DNA of 64,000 bases from Erythrobacteraceae bacterium (lineage in GTDB: Bacteria; Pseudomonadota; Alphaproteobacteria; Sphingomonadales; Sphingomonadaceae): assembly GCA_024642525.1 (NCBI GenBank), contig JAHEAX010000006.1, forward strand, positions 62,001 through 126,000, read 5' to 3'. Of the stretch, positions 35,973 to 44,715 are shown in pieces. The notes under the pieces were generated by a model, which did not search any database, was not told where the DNA came from, and saw only the letters and a program-made list of their open reading frames with translations. The position numbers and the translations under genes were made by a program. Positions within the stretch are counted from its first letter, which is position 1. Each line of letters starts with the position of its first letter.

Positions 35973-35990
35973 ACCTGCCTGAACCTGCCT
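35957..35990. repeat. 10-bp tandem repeat across the PilZ gene's stop codon
   Basis: Three perfect copies of GAACCTGCCT (35961-35990), preceded by the last four bases of another copy. The stop codon TGA at 35970-35972 straddles the first and second copies, so copy-number change would leave the protein unchanged. Too short and too small for a CRISPR. Confidence 0.9.
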
Positions 35991-35997
35991 TCGGGGG

Positions 35998-36393
35998 TTA
36001 TACCAGCCCGAGGCGGGTCAACTTGCCCATCAGCTTGCCCGGCAGGACATCACCGATGTCTTCGCCGTCTTCTAGGTCGCGCGGGGTGTCTTCGTCCTTG
36101 AGATAGCGCCAGCCCTGATGGGCGCGCTTTGGCTTGGGCTGTACCGCGATGAGTTCCGGCGAAAGTTCTATCCACCAGCGGCCTTCGGGGGTCTTTTCGA
36201 ACCCCAGAATCGGACTGCGACCGACGATGGCGTGCTGGTGTATCCAGTAAAGCGAACCGCCGATCATTTCTTCATGGCGGGTAGGGCGGTTCTTGGTGGT
36301 CAGCCGGGCTACGCCGTCATGGCTTTCCAGCCATCCGCGCAGGCTTTCCACGCTTTCACTGCGAAACGCGATTTTCGTCATGTGAACGGGCAT
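35998..36393 (-). CDS. DUF1489-family protein
   Basis: 131-residue protein of the alphaproteobacterial DUF1489 family, of unknown function. It shows the family's MTKIAFR start, RHEEMIGGSLYWIHQH, ILGFE and KRAHQGWRYL. No signal peptide or membrane segment. It begins 3 bases after the mgtE stop and is probably co-transcribed with it. Confidence 0.87.
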   Translation of the reverse strand: MPVHMTKIAFRSESVESLRGWLESHDGVARLTTKNRPTRHEEMIGGSLYWIHQHAIVGRSPILGFEKTPEGRWWIELSPELIAVQPKPKRAHQGWRYLKDEDTPRDLEDGEDIGDVLPGKLMGKLTRLGLV

Positions 36394-36396
36394 GCT

Positions 36397-37857
36397 TTAT
36401 CCTGCCAACCCTGCCGCCACGGCAAGGCCGAGGAAGGCGAAGAAGCCCATAGAATCGGTAATCATCGTCACAAAAACAGAACTGGCAACGGCAGGGTCCT
36501 GCCGCAGCCGTTCGAAGATGACCGGCACCAGCACGCCTGCAAGGCCTGCAGTCACGATATTGACCATGACGGCCACGGCAATGACTGCACCCAGAAGCGG
36601 CGTGAAGATAGCGCCTGTTGCAAGGCCGACCAGCACGGCAATGGTGCCGCCATTAAGCAGCGCAACACGCATTTCGCGCCATAATATGCGGCCGGTATTG
36701 GCGCGGGTCAGCTGGTTCATGGCGATGGCGCGCACGGATACGGCCATGGTCTGCGTGCCTGCGTTGCCGCCGATGCTGGCGACGATGGGCATCAGCACAG
36801 CCAGAGCCACCAATTGTTCGATCGCAGCGCCGAAAGCGGCAATGATGAGGCTGGCGATCAAGGCCGTCCCCAGATTGGCAACCAGCCAGCGCACACGCGC
36901 ACCATAGGCATCGCGGATCGGTTCGTTGATGTCGCCTTCACCTGCACCGGACATCAGCAGGGCATCTTCGCTGGCTTCTTCGGAGATGATGTGGACCACG
37001 TCATCCACGGTCATCTGGCCTACAAGGCGGCCACTTTCATCCACCACGGCGGCTGAGATCAGCGCGTATTTCTGGAACATCAGGGCGACTTCTTCCTGAT
37101 CCATCGTCACCGGTATCAGGGTCTGGTCGCGCTTCATCACATCGGTTAGCGAAACCTGCCGCGGGGTGCGCAAGATCCAGCTCAGCTGGCAGGTGCCCAC
37201 TGGGTGGTGCGCATAGTCGACCACGAAGATTTCCCAGAAATCCTGCCCCAGATCGACGCTTTCACGCAGGTAATCGATCAGGTTGCCGACTGTCATATGT
37301 TCCGGGACAGCCACGAAATCGCGGCTCATCAGGCGACCGGCGGTTTCTTCAGGATAGGCCAGCGCGCTTTCGATTGCGGCGCGGTCTTCTGCGTCGAGTT
37401 CGGCCAGAACCGCCAGCTGGTCGGCAGGTTCAAGGTCTTCGATCAGCTGGACCGCATCGTCGGTCTCCAGCTGTTCGGCGATGGATGCAACTGACCTTGC
37501 GGACAGCGATTCCATCATGTCTTCGCGCACGTAATCGTTCAGTTCGGCGATCACGTCGCTCGACATCAGGTCGGTTATGGCGCTGGCAAGGTCGCGCCGT
37601 TCGTCCGGTTCGAACAATTCGATAAGGTCGGCGATGTCAGCCGCGTGCAGCGGTTCCACCAGATCATAGACCAGGCCATTGTCGCCCGCATCCAGCGCAT
37701 CGCGCACGCTGCGGACATAGCCGGCCTTGAGGCGGTTTTCCTCGTCGTGCCGCTCATCATCGACCCGGTCATCAGGGCGCGCTCCGTCGTCCTGCGGCGG
37801 CAGCTCTGCCTGCAACAGGTCATCCTGGTCAAACTGGGCGCGCGTATCCTTCGCCAT
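36397..37857 (-). CDS. mgtE: Magnesium transporter MgtE
   Basis: 486-residue Mg2+ channel/transporter of the inner membrane. The N-terminal superhelical domain runs to about residue 180 (LHAADIADLIELF, LEPADQLAVLAEL). The paired CBS domains (RLMSRDFVAVPEHMTV, VDESGRLVGQMTVDDV) form the Mg2+-sensing gate. The C-terminal transmembrane domain has five helices with the pore region GGNAGTQTM and TAGLAGVLVPV. It lies upstream of the DUF1489 gene and is divergent from the cyclophilin gene. Confidence 0.96.
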   Translation of the reverse strand: MAKDTRAQFDQDDLLQAELPPQDDGARPDDRVDDERHDEENRLKAGYVRSVRDALDAGDNGLVYDLVEPLHAADIADLIELFEPDERRDLASAITDLMSSDVIAELNDYVREDMMESLSARSVASIAEQLETDDAVQLIEDLEPADQLAVLAELDAEDRAAIESALAYPEETAGRLMSRDFVAVPEHMTVGNLIDYLRESVDLGQDFWEIFVVDYAHHPVGTCQLSWILRTPRQVSLTDVMKRDQTLIPVTMDQEEVALMFQKYALISAAVVDESGRLVGQMTVDDVVHIISEEASEDALLMSGAGEGDINEPIRDAYGARVRWLVANLGTALIASLIIAAFGAAIEQLVALAVLMPIVASIGGNAGTQTMAVSVRAIAMNQLTRANTGRILWREMRVALLNGGTIAVLVGLATGAIFTPLLGAVIAVAVMVNIVTAGLAGVLVPVIFERLRQDPAVASSVFVTMITDSMGFFAFLGLAVAAGLAG

Positions 37858-37991
37858 CGCCTCGCTCTAGGCGTGGGGCAACCAAAAGCAACCCCGTAGA
37901 CGCTGGAGAAACGAGGCCGAGGGTGACTTCTGCTGTTGAATGCCTATATCGACCCCGAAATTGAAACAGGTGCCAACAGGAGATTGCATCA

Positions 37992-38453
37992 ATGGCCGAC
38001 CAGACGCTTACTTTCACGCTCGATACCGAAAATGGCGAGGGCGATGTCGTCATCAAGCTTCGGCCGGATGTCGCACCGGGGCACGTTGCACGCATTGTCG
38101 AACTGGCCAAGGAAGGCTTTTACGATGGCGTGGTGTTCCACCGTGTAATCCCCGGCTTCATGGCGCAGGGCGGCGATCCGACCGGCACCGGCATGGGCGG
38201 TAGCCCGAAGCCTGATCTGAAGGCTGAATTCAACACCGTTCCGCACGTTCGCGGCGTATGTTCGATGGCCCGTTCTTCCATGCCAGATAGCGCCAACAGC
38301 CAGTTCTTCATCTGCTTTGATGATGCGCGCTTCCTCGATGGCCAGTATACCGCATGGGGCGAAGTGACCAGCGGCATGGAACATGTCGATGCACTGCCCA
38401 AGGGCGAGCCACCGGCGAAGCCGGGCAAGATCGTGAAAGCCACGGTCAGCTGA
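37992..38453 (+). CDS. Cyclophilin-type peptidyl-prolyl isomerase
   Basis: 153-residue single-domain cyclophilin catalysing cis-trans proline isomerisation. Active-site elements FHRVIPGFMAQGGDPTGTG, MARSSMPDSANSQFFIC and FLDGQYTAWGEV are intact. With no signal peptide it is cytoplasmic (PpiB-like). CAGGAGA precedes the ATG. A strong terminator follows directly, so it is probably a single-gene transcript. Confidence 0.95.
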   Translation: MADQTLTFTLDTENGEGDVVIKLRPDVAPGHVARIVELAKEGFYDGVVFHRVIPGFMAQGGDPTGTGMGGSPKPDLKAEFNTVPHVRGVCSMARSSMPDSANSQFFICFDDARFLDGQYTAWGEVTSGMEHVDALPKGEPPAKPGKIVKATVS

Positions 38454-38457
38454 TTTG

Positions 38458-38485
38458 AAAAAGGGCGCCCAGGGCGCCCTTTTTT
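38458..38485 (+). terminator. Factor-independent terminator after the cyclophilin gene
   Basis: Perfect stem AAGGGCGCC / GGCGCCCTT (38461-38469 with 38473-38481), loop CAG, with A's before it and a T-tract after it. It lies 5 bases past the stop codon. One of the clearest terminators in the window. Confidence 0.9.
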
Positions 38486-38670
38486 ATGGTCGGTTGCCTG
38501 TGCAGGCCACTGAGGCGCCGCGTCAAAAAGCCGTTAATCCGGGCGGCAGCCTTTGCAATCTGGCGTTCCGGGCCTATCCCCCTTGCAGGGTCGAACAGGC
38601 AGCGCAGTCCGCTGCCGCATTCGCGTCGGCCCGGAAATTTCCCGCCGCCGCTCAGCAAAGGGGGAAAATC

Positions 38671-39072
38671 ATGAAGAAATTTGCTTTGATACTGGCCGCA
38701 AGCGGACTGTTCCTGACACCGCAAGTGGCAATGGCGCAGGATTCAGGTGAACGCGTTGTCACCACCATGCATGCAGCGCCAGGCAAATATTACGAGCTGG
38801 TCCAATGGCTGGCCCAGGTCGACAAGATCCGCGCCGAAGCCAAGTTGGCCCCGCGTGAAATCTATCGGCATCACAATGGTGCCAACTGGGATTTCCTGGT
38901 TATTGAACCGCCGCTTGTCGCCAATGAAGACGATCTGATGGAAGCGGCTGCCAAGAAGCTGGAGATCAAACCTGATCCCGGCGCATTCCGCCGGATCGTG
39001 ATGGACCATGAAGATACAGTCGTCGGCGGCCCGACCACTGCCACCGCCATTCTGGCCGGGATGCAGCAATAA
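38671..39072 (+). CDS. Small secreted protein of unknown function
   Basis: 133 residues. A signal peptide (MKKFALILAASGLFLTP...AMAQ) precedes an alpha/beta-looking mature part (VVTTMHAAPGKYYELVQWL, REIYRHHNG, WDFLVIEPP). The pattern faintly recalls dimeric alpha-beta-barrel proteins; this is a guess. AAGGGGGA lies just before the ATG. The open frame extends back through the cyclophilin terminator, which argues against any earlier start. Confidence 0.75.
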   Translation: MKKFALILAASGLFLTPQVAMAQDSGERVVTTMHAAPGKYYELVQWLAQVDKIRAEAKLAPREIYRHHNGANWDFLVIEPPLVANEDDLMEAAAKKLEIKPDPGAFRRIVMDHEDTVVGGPTTATAILAGMQQ

Positions 39073-39112
39073 GCATGGACCTTGTCTTCCAATCTCGGTT
39101 ATTCGAGGCAGG

Positions 39113-40012
39113 ATGACGAAGAGTATCAGGATGTTGGTGGTGCTGGCGGCGGCTTTGTTGACTGCCGCCTGCGCCACCGATCTGACGCAGGCGCGTAGCC
39201 CTTGCGTGCGCCAGCCGGGCGGCTGGTGCGGCTTCACGCGCGATTTTGCGGTGAACACCTGGGAATATGCCCAGCTGGCCAATGACACCTATGACGACGA
39301 GGAAAAATTCGCAGCCTCGCCCGAAGGCATCACGCAGGTGTCCAACACCGGCAATGATGGCAAGGGGTTTGCCTATGCGATTTATGACCGCACGCAGGAA
39401 GGCAGGCTGGCCGAACGGATAATCGCTTTCCGCGGAACGGAATTCAGCTTCAACGACTGGTTTTCCGGCAATATCAGCGGCCGCCAGAACGATCTTGGGC
39501 TGGAAGCCTATTTTGAGGTCCGCAAGGAACTGGACGCAGAGGGGCATCCGGATGTGCCGATATCGGTCGCAGGGCATTCACTGGGCGGTGCCATAGCGGC
39601 GCATATTGCGTTGCGGGCGGACCATGTCAGTTCCTTTGCGTTCAACCAGTCGCCCCGGTTTGCAATTCCCGAAGTGGCAGCAGACAGCCACCGCCTCGCA
39701 GTGACCGAGCGGGGCGAAGCGCTGGGCGGGGTGCGCGACATGTTTCGCGACGCGCCGCAGGATATGCTGGTGATCAACTGCCGCCCCAAGGGCGCGCCGT
39801 GGAAAGACCATTCCATCAGGAAACTGTCAGAATGCCTGACGTGGATAGCTGCCTATAATGATCCGGCTGCGCTGGCATCGGTAAAAGCCAACGGCATCCT
39901 GCGGCCCTGGGTGCAATGTGGTGGGCGGGACGATCCGCACCCCGGCACCAACCTTAATACCGAAAATGTAGTTTGCGCCCACAACCCGAGGTTTCGCGAC
40001 CGAAAGAAGTGA
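39113..40012 (+). CDS. Class 3-type lipase, lipoprotein
   Basis: 299-residue alpha/beta hydrolase. The lipobox LLTAAC (Cys near residue 19) predicts membrane anchoring. The nucleophile elbow GHSLGG lies in SVAGHSLGGAIAAH. FRGTEFSFNDW is the typical lid/oxyanion region of the lipase_3 fold. ATG 39113 has GAGGCAGG upstream and is preferred over the longer frame from 39008. It lies 40 bases after the small secreted protein gene. The natural substrate is unknown. Confidence 0.85.
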   Translation: MTKSIRMLVVLAAALLTAACATDLTQARSPCVRQPGGWCGFTRDFAVNTWEYAQLANDTYDDEEKFAASPEGITQVSNTGNDGKGFAYAIYDRTQEGRLAERIIAFRGTEFSFNDWFSGNISGRQNDLGLEAYFEVRKELDAEGHPDVPISVAGHSLGGAIAAHIALRADHVSSFAFNQSPRFAIPEVAADSHRLAVTERGEALGGVRDMFRDAPQDMLVINCRPKGAPWKDHSIRKLSECLTWIAAYNDPAALASVKANGILRPWVQCGGRDDPHPGTNLNTENVVCAHNPRFRDRKK

Positions 40013-40043
40013 CGTGGACTTGGCCGATTGCCCTGAACGCAGG

Positions 40044-40928
40044 TCAGAGACCGGCCTGGACCAGCCAGTCGTGAAACAGCCTCACGGGCCGTTCTGCCAG
40101 TGCCTGCGGGCGGCAGACAAACCAGTAGCTATAGGGGCTTTCGACATCGACATCGAACAGGCGGCGTAGGCGATTGTCGGACGCGCGCTTCATATGATCG
40201 TCATGCATGATGGCGATGCCAAGACCTTGCGCTGCTGCTTCCAGCAAAAGCTGGCCTGAATCGAAATGGTCGATCGCCACCGGATCCAGCGTGTCGAGGT
40301 GCAATTCGTGCTTCCATGCCTCAAAACTGTCAGGCAGTTCATTATGGACGAGGAAGGTCTGCTTGCTCAGCTGTTCCTGCACCGGATTGGGGCCAAGCAT
40401 TTCGGCCATTTGCTGGCTGCAGATGGCGTGGACCATATTATGGTCCAGCCGCACGGCATGAAGCGATGTGGCAGGGCCTCGTGAAAGGATGATCGCGGCA
40501 TCCAGCGTATCGCCGACGCGGTCTTCGAGGTGGGGGCCGGTATCGATGTCGATATGCAGCAATGGATGCAGGCGGCGCAGTTCTGGTAGGCGCGGGAACA
40601 GGCGCTGGCTGCCAAACAGCGGCAATACGCCCAAATGCAGCCGCAGCAGCGACAGATTGTCCGACTGGCTTTCCACCGCGCGGGCCAACGCCTCGAGATG
40701 GGGCGCGACTGCTTCGTAAAATGCATGGCCTTCATCGGTCAGTTGCATGGACTGGCGGGCGCGGGTGAACAGTTTCCTGCCGGCGAAATCTTCCAGATTG
40801 CCAATCCGCCGCGACAGGGCCGAGGGGCTCAGGCCCAACTCGTCAGCCGCCGCACGCGATGAGCCGAGGCGCACCGTGCGGATAAACGCTTCGAGTGCGC
40901 GCAGGGGAGGAAGACGGCGAACGGCCAT
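40044..40928 (-). CDS. LysR-family transcriptional regulator
   Basis: 294-residue LTTR. The N-terminal winged HTH is clear (ALEAFIRTVRLGSSRAAADE, LSPSALSRRIGNLE, LFTR..QSMQLTDEG). The C-terminal co-inducer domain is of the type often seen near GcvA-like regulators. It is convergent with the lipase gene, 32 bases apart. Target genes and inducer cannot be read from the sequence; no divergent partner gene is present because the next upstream gene is on the same strand. Confidence 0.93.
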   Translation of the reverse strand: MAVRRLPPLRALEAFIRTVRLGSSRAAADELGLSPSALSRRIGNLEDFAGRKLFTRARQSMQLTDEGHAFYEAVAPHLEALARAVESQSDNLSLLRLHLGVLPLFGSQRLFPRLPELRRLHPLLHIDIDTGPHLEDRVGDTLDAAIILSRGPATSLHAVRLDHNMVHAICSQQMAEMLGPNPVQEQLSKQTFLVHNELPDSFEAWKHELHLDTLDPVAIDHFDSGQLLLEAAAQGLGIAIMHDDHMKRASDNRLRRLFDVDVESPYSYWFVCRPQALAERPVRLFHDWLVQAGL

Positions 40929-41013
40929 TCACGCAAGATGTGGCCGACAGCGGCATTTGTCGAGTGGTCTCTTCGCAGTTGCGAAAGAATTTTCCCCCAT
41001 GGCGGGTCTGGCG

Positions 41014-41931
41014 TCAGCTTTCGGCGTCTTCGACGACTTCTGGCGGGTGAAGGCGCAGGCGCTTTACATGAGTTTCGTCCGCTGCGGTGATTTCCATCTG
41101 CCAGCCACTCGGGTGCGTAACAATTGCGCCCACTTGCGGCACCTGTTCGGCCAGCACAAAGGCAAGGCCGCCCAACGTGTCGACCGATTCTTCCACTTCG
41201 GCCAGCCGCGGATCGACCTTGTCGGCCACGTCATCCAGTTCGGCGCGGGCATCACAGTCCCACATGCCTTCACCAATCGGCACGATCAGTTCTTCGGGAA
41301 TGTCGTCATGCTCGTCTTCGATGTCGCCGACGATTTCCTCGACCAGATCCTCGATCGTGATGATGCCGTCAGTGCCTGAAAATTCATCGACCACCACGGC
41401 CAGATGGATACGGCGGCTGCGCATATCGGCCAGCACGTCCAGCGCGTTGCGCGATTGCGGCACATAGAGCGGCTGACGCATCAGCACCGTCCAGTCAGCC
41501 GGAGGCGTGGTCTGGCGCGCGAGGAAAGGGAACACATCCTTAATGTGGATCATCCCGATCACCTGGTCCAGCGTATCGCGATAGACCGGGAAGCGTGAAT
41601 GGCCGTGCTCCGCGAAGGCTTCGACCATTTCTTCCCAGCTTGCCGTGGCAGGCACGGCAATGATTTCCCCACGCGGGATTGCCACGTCATCTGCGTCATG
41701 TTCGCTGAAATGCAGGAGGTTGCGCAGCATCTGCCGTTCGACGCCCGACAAATCGCCATTACGCGGTTCGTCAGTGTCGGACGAATGCTCGTCCTCATGC
41801 TCGTCGATCGCTTCCTCAAGCTGGGCGCGCAAGGAGCGGTCGCCGTCATCGGCATCGAAAAATTTGCGAATTGCGAGCCAGAGCCCGCTTCTACTGTCCG
41901 CGTCTCCGGCGGAGGATTCTATCTCGGGCAT
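41014..41931 (-). CDS. CorC/HlyC-type CBS-domain protein (hemolysin family)
   Basis: 305-residue protein with two CBS domains (VPATASWEEMVEAFAEHGHS with MIHIKDVF, then RNALDVLADMRSRRIHLAVV) and a C-terminal CorC/TlyC transporter-associated domain (DTLGGLAFVLAEQVP). It lacks the N-terminal membrane domain of larger HlyC proteins, like the soluble CorC/YbeX type. The old name hemolysin is misleading. It follows ybeY and phoH, as in many proteobacteria, but lnt is not adjacent here. Confidence 0.93.
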   Translation of the reverse strand: MPEIESSAGDADSRSGLWLAIRKFFDADDGDRSLRAQLEEAIDEHEDEHSSDTDEPRNGDLSGVERQMLRNLLHFSEHDADDVAIPRGEIIAVPATASWEEMVEAFAEHGHSRFPVYRDTLDQVIGMIHIKDVFPFLARQTTPPADWTVLMRQPLYVPQSRNALDVLADMRSRRIHLAVVVDEFSGTDGIITIEDLVEEIVGDIEDEHDDIPEELIVPIGEGMWDCDARAELDDVADKVDPRLAEVEESVDTLGGLAFVLAEQVPQVGAIVTHPSGWQMEITAADETHVKRLRLHPPEVVEDAES

Positions 41932-41993
41932 GGCCCTTGTGGGTACTCCTAGGTGTAACGGCGCAGGGGCCGTGATCCCGTTATTGGCTCAAG

Positions 41994-42470
41994 CTAATAT
42001 GGGTTGTCTATGCCCATAATCGCAAGTGCATCAATTTCCAATGCTTCCATTGCATCGGCTTCTTCTTCCGAATGGACATGGTCATGCCCGGCAAGATGCA
42101 GCATCCCGTGGATGATAAGGTGGGCCGCATGGTCTTGCAGCGATACGCCCTTTTCATCCGCTTCACGCGCGCAGGTTCCATGCGCCAGTGCAATATCGCC
42201 GAGCATTTCCGGCGGGCCTTCGGCGGGAAGGCCAAGCAGGTCAGCGCGTTCAAGCATCGGGAAAGACAGCACATTGGTCGGCTTGTCCCGATCCCGCCAT
42301 TCGCGGTTCAGCTCGTGGATTTCTTCGTCCGAGGTAAACAGCAGGCTCACCTGCAGGCGTGGATTACAAAGTTCGGGCGCGACTTTGGCAGCAGCATTTG
42401 CCGCGCGTTCAGCCAGCGGCACCAAGTCATCCCGGCTCCACGGCTGTTCCAGGTCAATCTCGAGTTCCAT
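41994..42470 (-). CDS. ybeY: Endoribonuclease YbeY, rRNA maturation factor
   Basis: 158-residue metal-dependent RNase acting in 16S rRNA maturation and ribosome quality control. The zinc motif HGMLHLAGHDH (H-x3-H-x5-H) is intact, as are the preceding LNREWRDRDKPTNVLSFP and LGDIALA blocks. It starts 18 bases after phoH on the same strand and overlaps nothing. Confidence 0.96.
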   Translation of the reverse strand: MELEIDLEQPWSRDDLVPLAERAANAAAKVAPELCNPRLQVSLLFTSDEEIHELNREWRDRDKPTNVLSFPMLERADLLGLPAEGPPEMLGDIALAHGTCAREADEKGVSLQDHAAHLIIHGMLHLAGHDHVHSEEEADAMEALEIDALAIMGIDNPY

Positions 42471-42487
42471 TGTCCCGTCTGCGCGGA

Positions 42488-43528
42488 TTAAGCCGCGCTG
42501 TCTGCGTCTGGCCCTTCATAGGCTTCGACGATACGGCCCACGATGGGGTGGCGAACCACATCCGCGCGCGTAAACCGCGTAACGCCGATGCCTTCGATGC
42601 CTTCCAGCTTGTCGACCGCATCGATGAGGCCCGACATCCGGTCGCCGCCGGGAATATCGACCTGCCTTGGGTCGCCGCAGACCACCATCCGGCTGTTCTG
42701 GCCAAAACGGGTGAGAAACATCTTCATCTGTTCGCGCGTGGTATTCTGCGCCTCGTCAAGAATGACAAAGGCATCTGCCAGCGTCCGGCCGCGCATGAAT
42801 GCGATCGGCGCAATTTCGATTTCGCCACTGGCAATCCGTCGTTCCACCTGTTCTGGCGGCATGCAGTCATACAGCGCATCGTAAAGCGGGCGCAGGTAAG
42901 GATCGACTTTTTCCTTCATGTCACCCGGCAGGAAGCCAAGCTTTTCGCCCGCTTCCACTGCGGGACGGGAAAGGATGAGGCGCTGCACGCTGCCGGTAAT
43001 GAGCTGGCTGACAGCCTGCGCCACTGCGACATAGGTCTTGCCGGTGCCTGCAGGGCCGAGCGCAAAGATCACGTCTTCACGCGACAATTGCCGCATGTAG
43101 TCGATCTGCGTCGCAGAGCGGGGAACGATGGTTTTCTTGCGCGTGCGGATCATGACCGGCGGCGTATCGGGCGAGCCGCGCAGCAAACCCTCCAGCATGG
43201 GTTCGTTGGACATGGCGATCAGCGCTTCAATAGCGCCGGAACCCAGATCCTGCCCCATGGCAAGGCGATCATACATCTTGTTGAGAACATCGCGGGCGCG
43301 GGCGACTGAATCTTCCGGCCCTTCGATCTGCAGGACATTTCCGCGGGCTGATATGAACACGCCGAGGCGGTTTTCTACCTGCACCAGATTAGCGTCAAAC
43401 TGGCCGAATAACGGCACCAGCAGCGACTGGTCTTCAAAGGAAATATCCACCTTGGCGCGGCGAATCTCTCGCTGCGGGACTGGTGAGGGTGAAATCGCCT
43501 GTTCGGCGCGGGCAGGTTTGCGAGCCAT
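42488..43528 (-). CDS. phoH: PhoH-family ATPase
   Basis: 346-residue P-loop protein. Walker A GPAGTGKT is at residues 158-165, Walker B is in AFVILDEAQN, and the KH-like N-terminal part is normal for the family. PhoH proteins are thought to act on RNA with YbeY, whose gene follows directly. The segment VMIRTRKKTIVPRSATQ before the P-loop is conserved. It is the first gene of phoH-ybeY-corC here, because a gene on the opposite strand separates it from miaB. Confidence 0.94.
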   Translation of the reverse strand: MARKPARAEQAISPSPVPQREIRRAKVDISFEDQSLLVPLFGQFDANLVQVENRLGVFISARGNVLQIEGPEDSVARARDVLNKMYDRLAMGQDLGSGAIEALIAMSNEPMLEGLLRGSPDTPPVMIRTRKKTIVPRSATQIDYMRQLSREDVIFALGPAGTGKTYVAVAQAVSQLITGSVQRLILSRPAVEAGEKLGFLPGDMKEKVDPYLRPLYDALYDCMPPEQVERRIASGEIEIAPIAFMRGRTLADAFVILDEAQNTTREQMKMFLTRFGQNSRMVVCGDPRQVDIPGGDRMSGLIDAVDKLEGIEGIGVTRFTRADVVRHPIVGRIVEAYEGPDADSAA

Positions 43529-43809
43529 GCGCTCCTTTCGTCTATGATTCGGAAAGATAAGCGCAGTTGCGCAAGAGACAAGCAGGCATGCCTTCCAGCG
43601 CGGGGGAAAACTTCGGCGGCTGGGCGCCGGATTGCAGGGGGCGCCAATGCCCGGTTTGCAGTGCTCGTCGCCGCAACGAACACCGCTTTTCGTGCGGCTG
43701 GAATTGCATCAGGCGCATTGGAAATCGTCTGAAAACAGGTGCATTTTCATGCAGATCATGTAGATTAAACGTCCAATCCAGACCCTGCCCCCATTTCGAA
43801 AGCCCACCC

Positions 43810-44697
43810 ATGCGCCAACTGTTTGCCGGAACCTTGCTGGCCTTGCTGGTGCCGTTCAGCGCCAGTGCGCAGGCTGATGCGGGGGCAGATGGCGTAGAAG
43901 GCCAGGAAATCATCGTCAGCGGCAGCCGCGAGGCTGAAGAAAAGGCGCTGCGAACATTGACCGCCGATGTCACGCGGCGGCCGCGCATCGACAAGCCATC
44001 TTCGCGTTTTTACGGCCCGGTCTGCCTGCGTATCATTGGCATCAAGGCGGATTATTCCGACGTCCTCGCCAGCAGGATCAAGGACAATGCGAGGCAGGTG
44101 GATGCGCCTGTTGCGCAGGATGGCTGCCAGCCAAACGCGCTTGTCATTTTTACCAAGGATGCCCGCGCCAGCGTGGACTGGTTGCGCAAGGAAGAACCGT
44201 GGATTTTCACCAATCTGCTGGATTACGAATTTGACCGGATTATTGCCGGTACCGAAGCGGCGCACGCATGGCAGACAACCGAACTGCGCAGCGTGGATGG
44301 CAAGCCGCTGCAATATCAGATCATCAATGGCCGCGAAGTTGTGGTGAACCCGCAATATCAGACAGGTCGCCTGTCTCCGCCGGTCAGGGTGGACATGGTG
44401 GGTGCAGTGGTGATGATCGACAGTGCCTACATTCCTGGCAAGACATTGCAGCAACTGGCCGATTACGCGTCTTTCCGCCTGCTGGCGTCCATCAGTGAAA
44501 CATCGGAAGACGGGGACGGGGCAGAGGCAATGCCGACAATTCTCAGCCTGTTTGACGATACCGCCAATGCGCCTGATGAATTGACACGGTTTGACCGCGC
44601 CTATTTACGTGCCCTGTATAATTTGCGCCCCAATGCGCCTGCCTCGGCCATCAGAGATGCAACTGTGCGGGTCTATTACGGCGGGAAAGTGGACTAG
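43810..44697 (+). CDS. Secreted protein of unknown function
   Basis: 295 residues. Signal peptide MRQLFAGTLLALLVPFSASAQA, then a soluble mature part. Features include a cysteine in FYGPVCLRIIG that could pair with the later one in AQDGCQP, and an R-rich linker after the leader. A C-terminal helix region (LTRFDRAYLRALYNL) looks conserved-protein-like. I recognise no characterised domain. It faces the opposite way to the flanking miaB and phoH genes and interrupts their usual adjacency. 18 bases separate its stop from the miaB stop. Confidence 0.75.
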   Translation: MRQLFAGTLLALLVPFSASAQADAGADGVEGQEIIVSGSREAEEKALRTLTADVTRRPRIDKPSSRFYGPVCLRIIGIKADYSDVLASRIKDNARQVDAPVAQDGCQPNALVIFTKDARASVDWLRKEEPWIFTNLLDYEFDRIIAGTEAAHAWQTTELRSVDGKPLQYQIINGREVVVNPQYQTGRLSPPVRVDMVGAVVMIDSAYIPGKTLQQLADYASFRLLASISETSEDGDGAEAMPTILSLFDDTANAPDELTRFDRAYLRALYNLRPNAPASAIRDATVRVYYGGKVD

Positions 44698-44715
44698 GCC
44701 GCAGCAGGTGATTGC

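Noticed and set aside
35957-35990. Possible CRISPR from the tandem repeats
   Set aside because: The 10-bp units have no spacers and no cas genes are near.
38455-38670. N-terminal extension of the small secreted protein reading through the cyclophilin terminator
   Set aside because: It would encode the terminator hairpin; the signal peptide and ribosome-binding site place the start at 38671.
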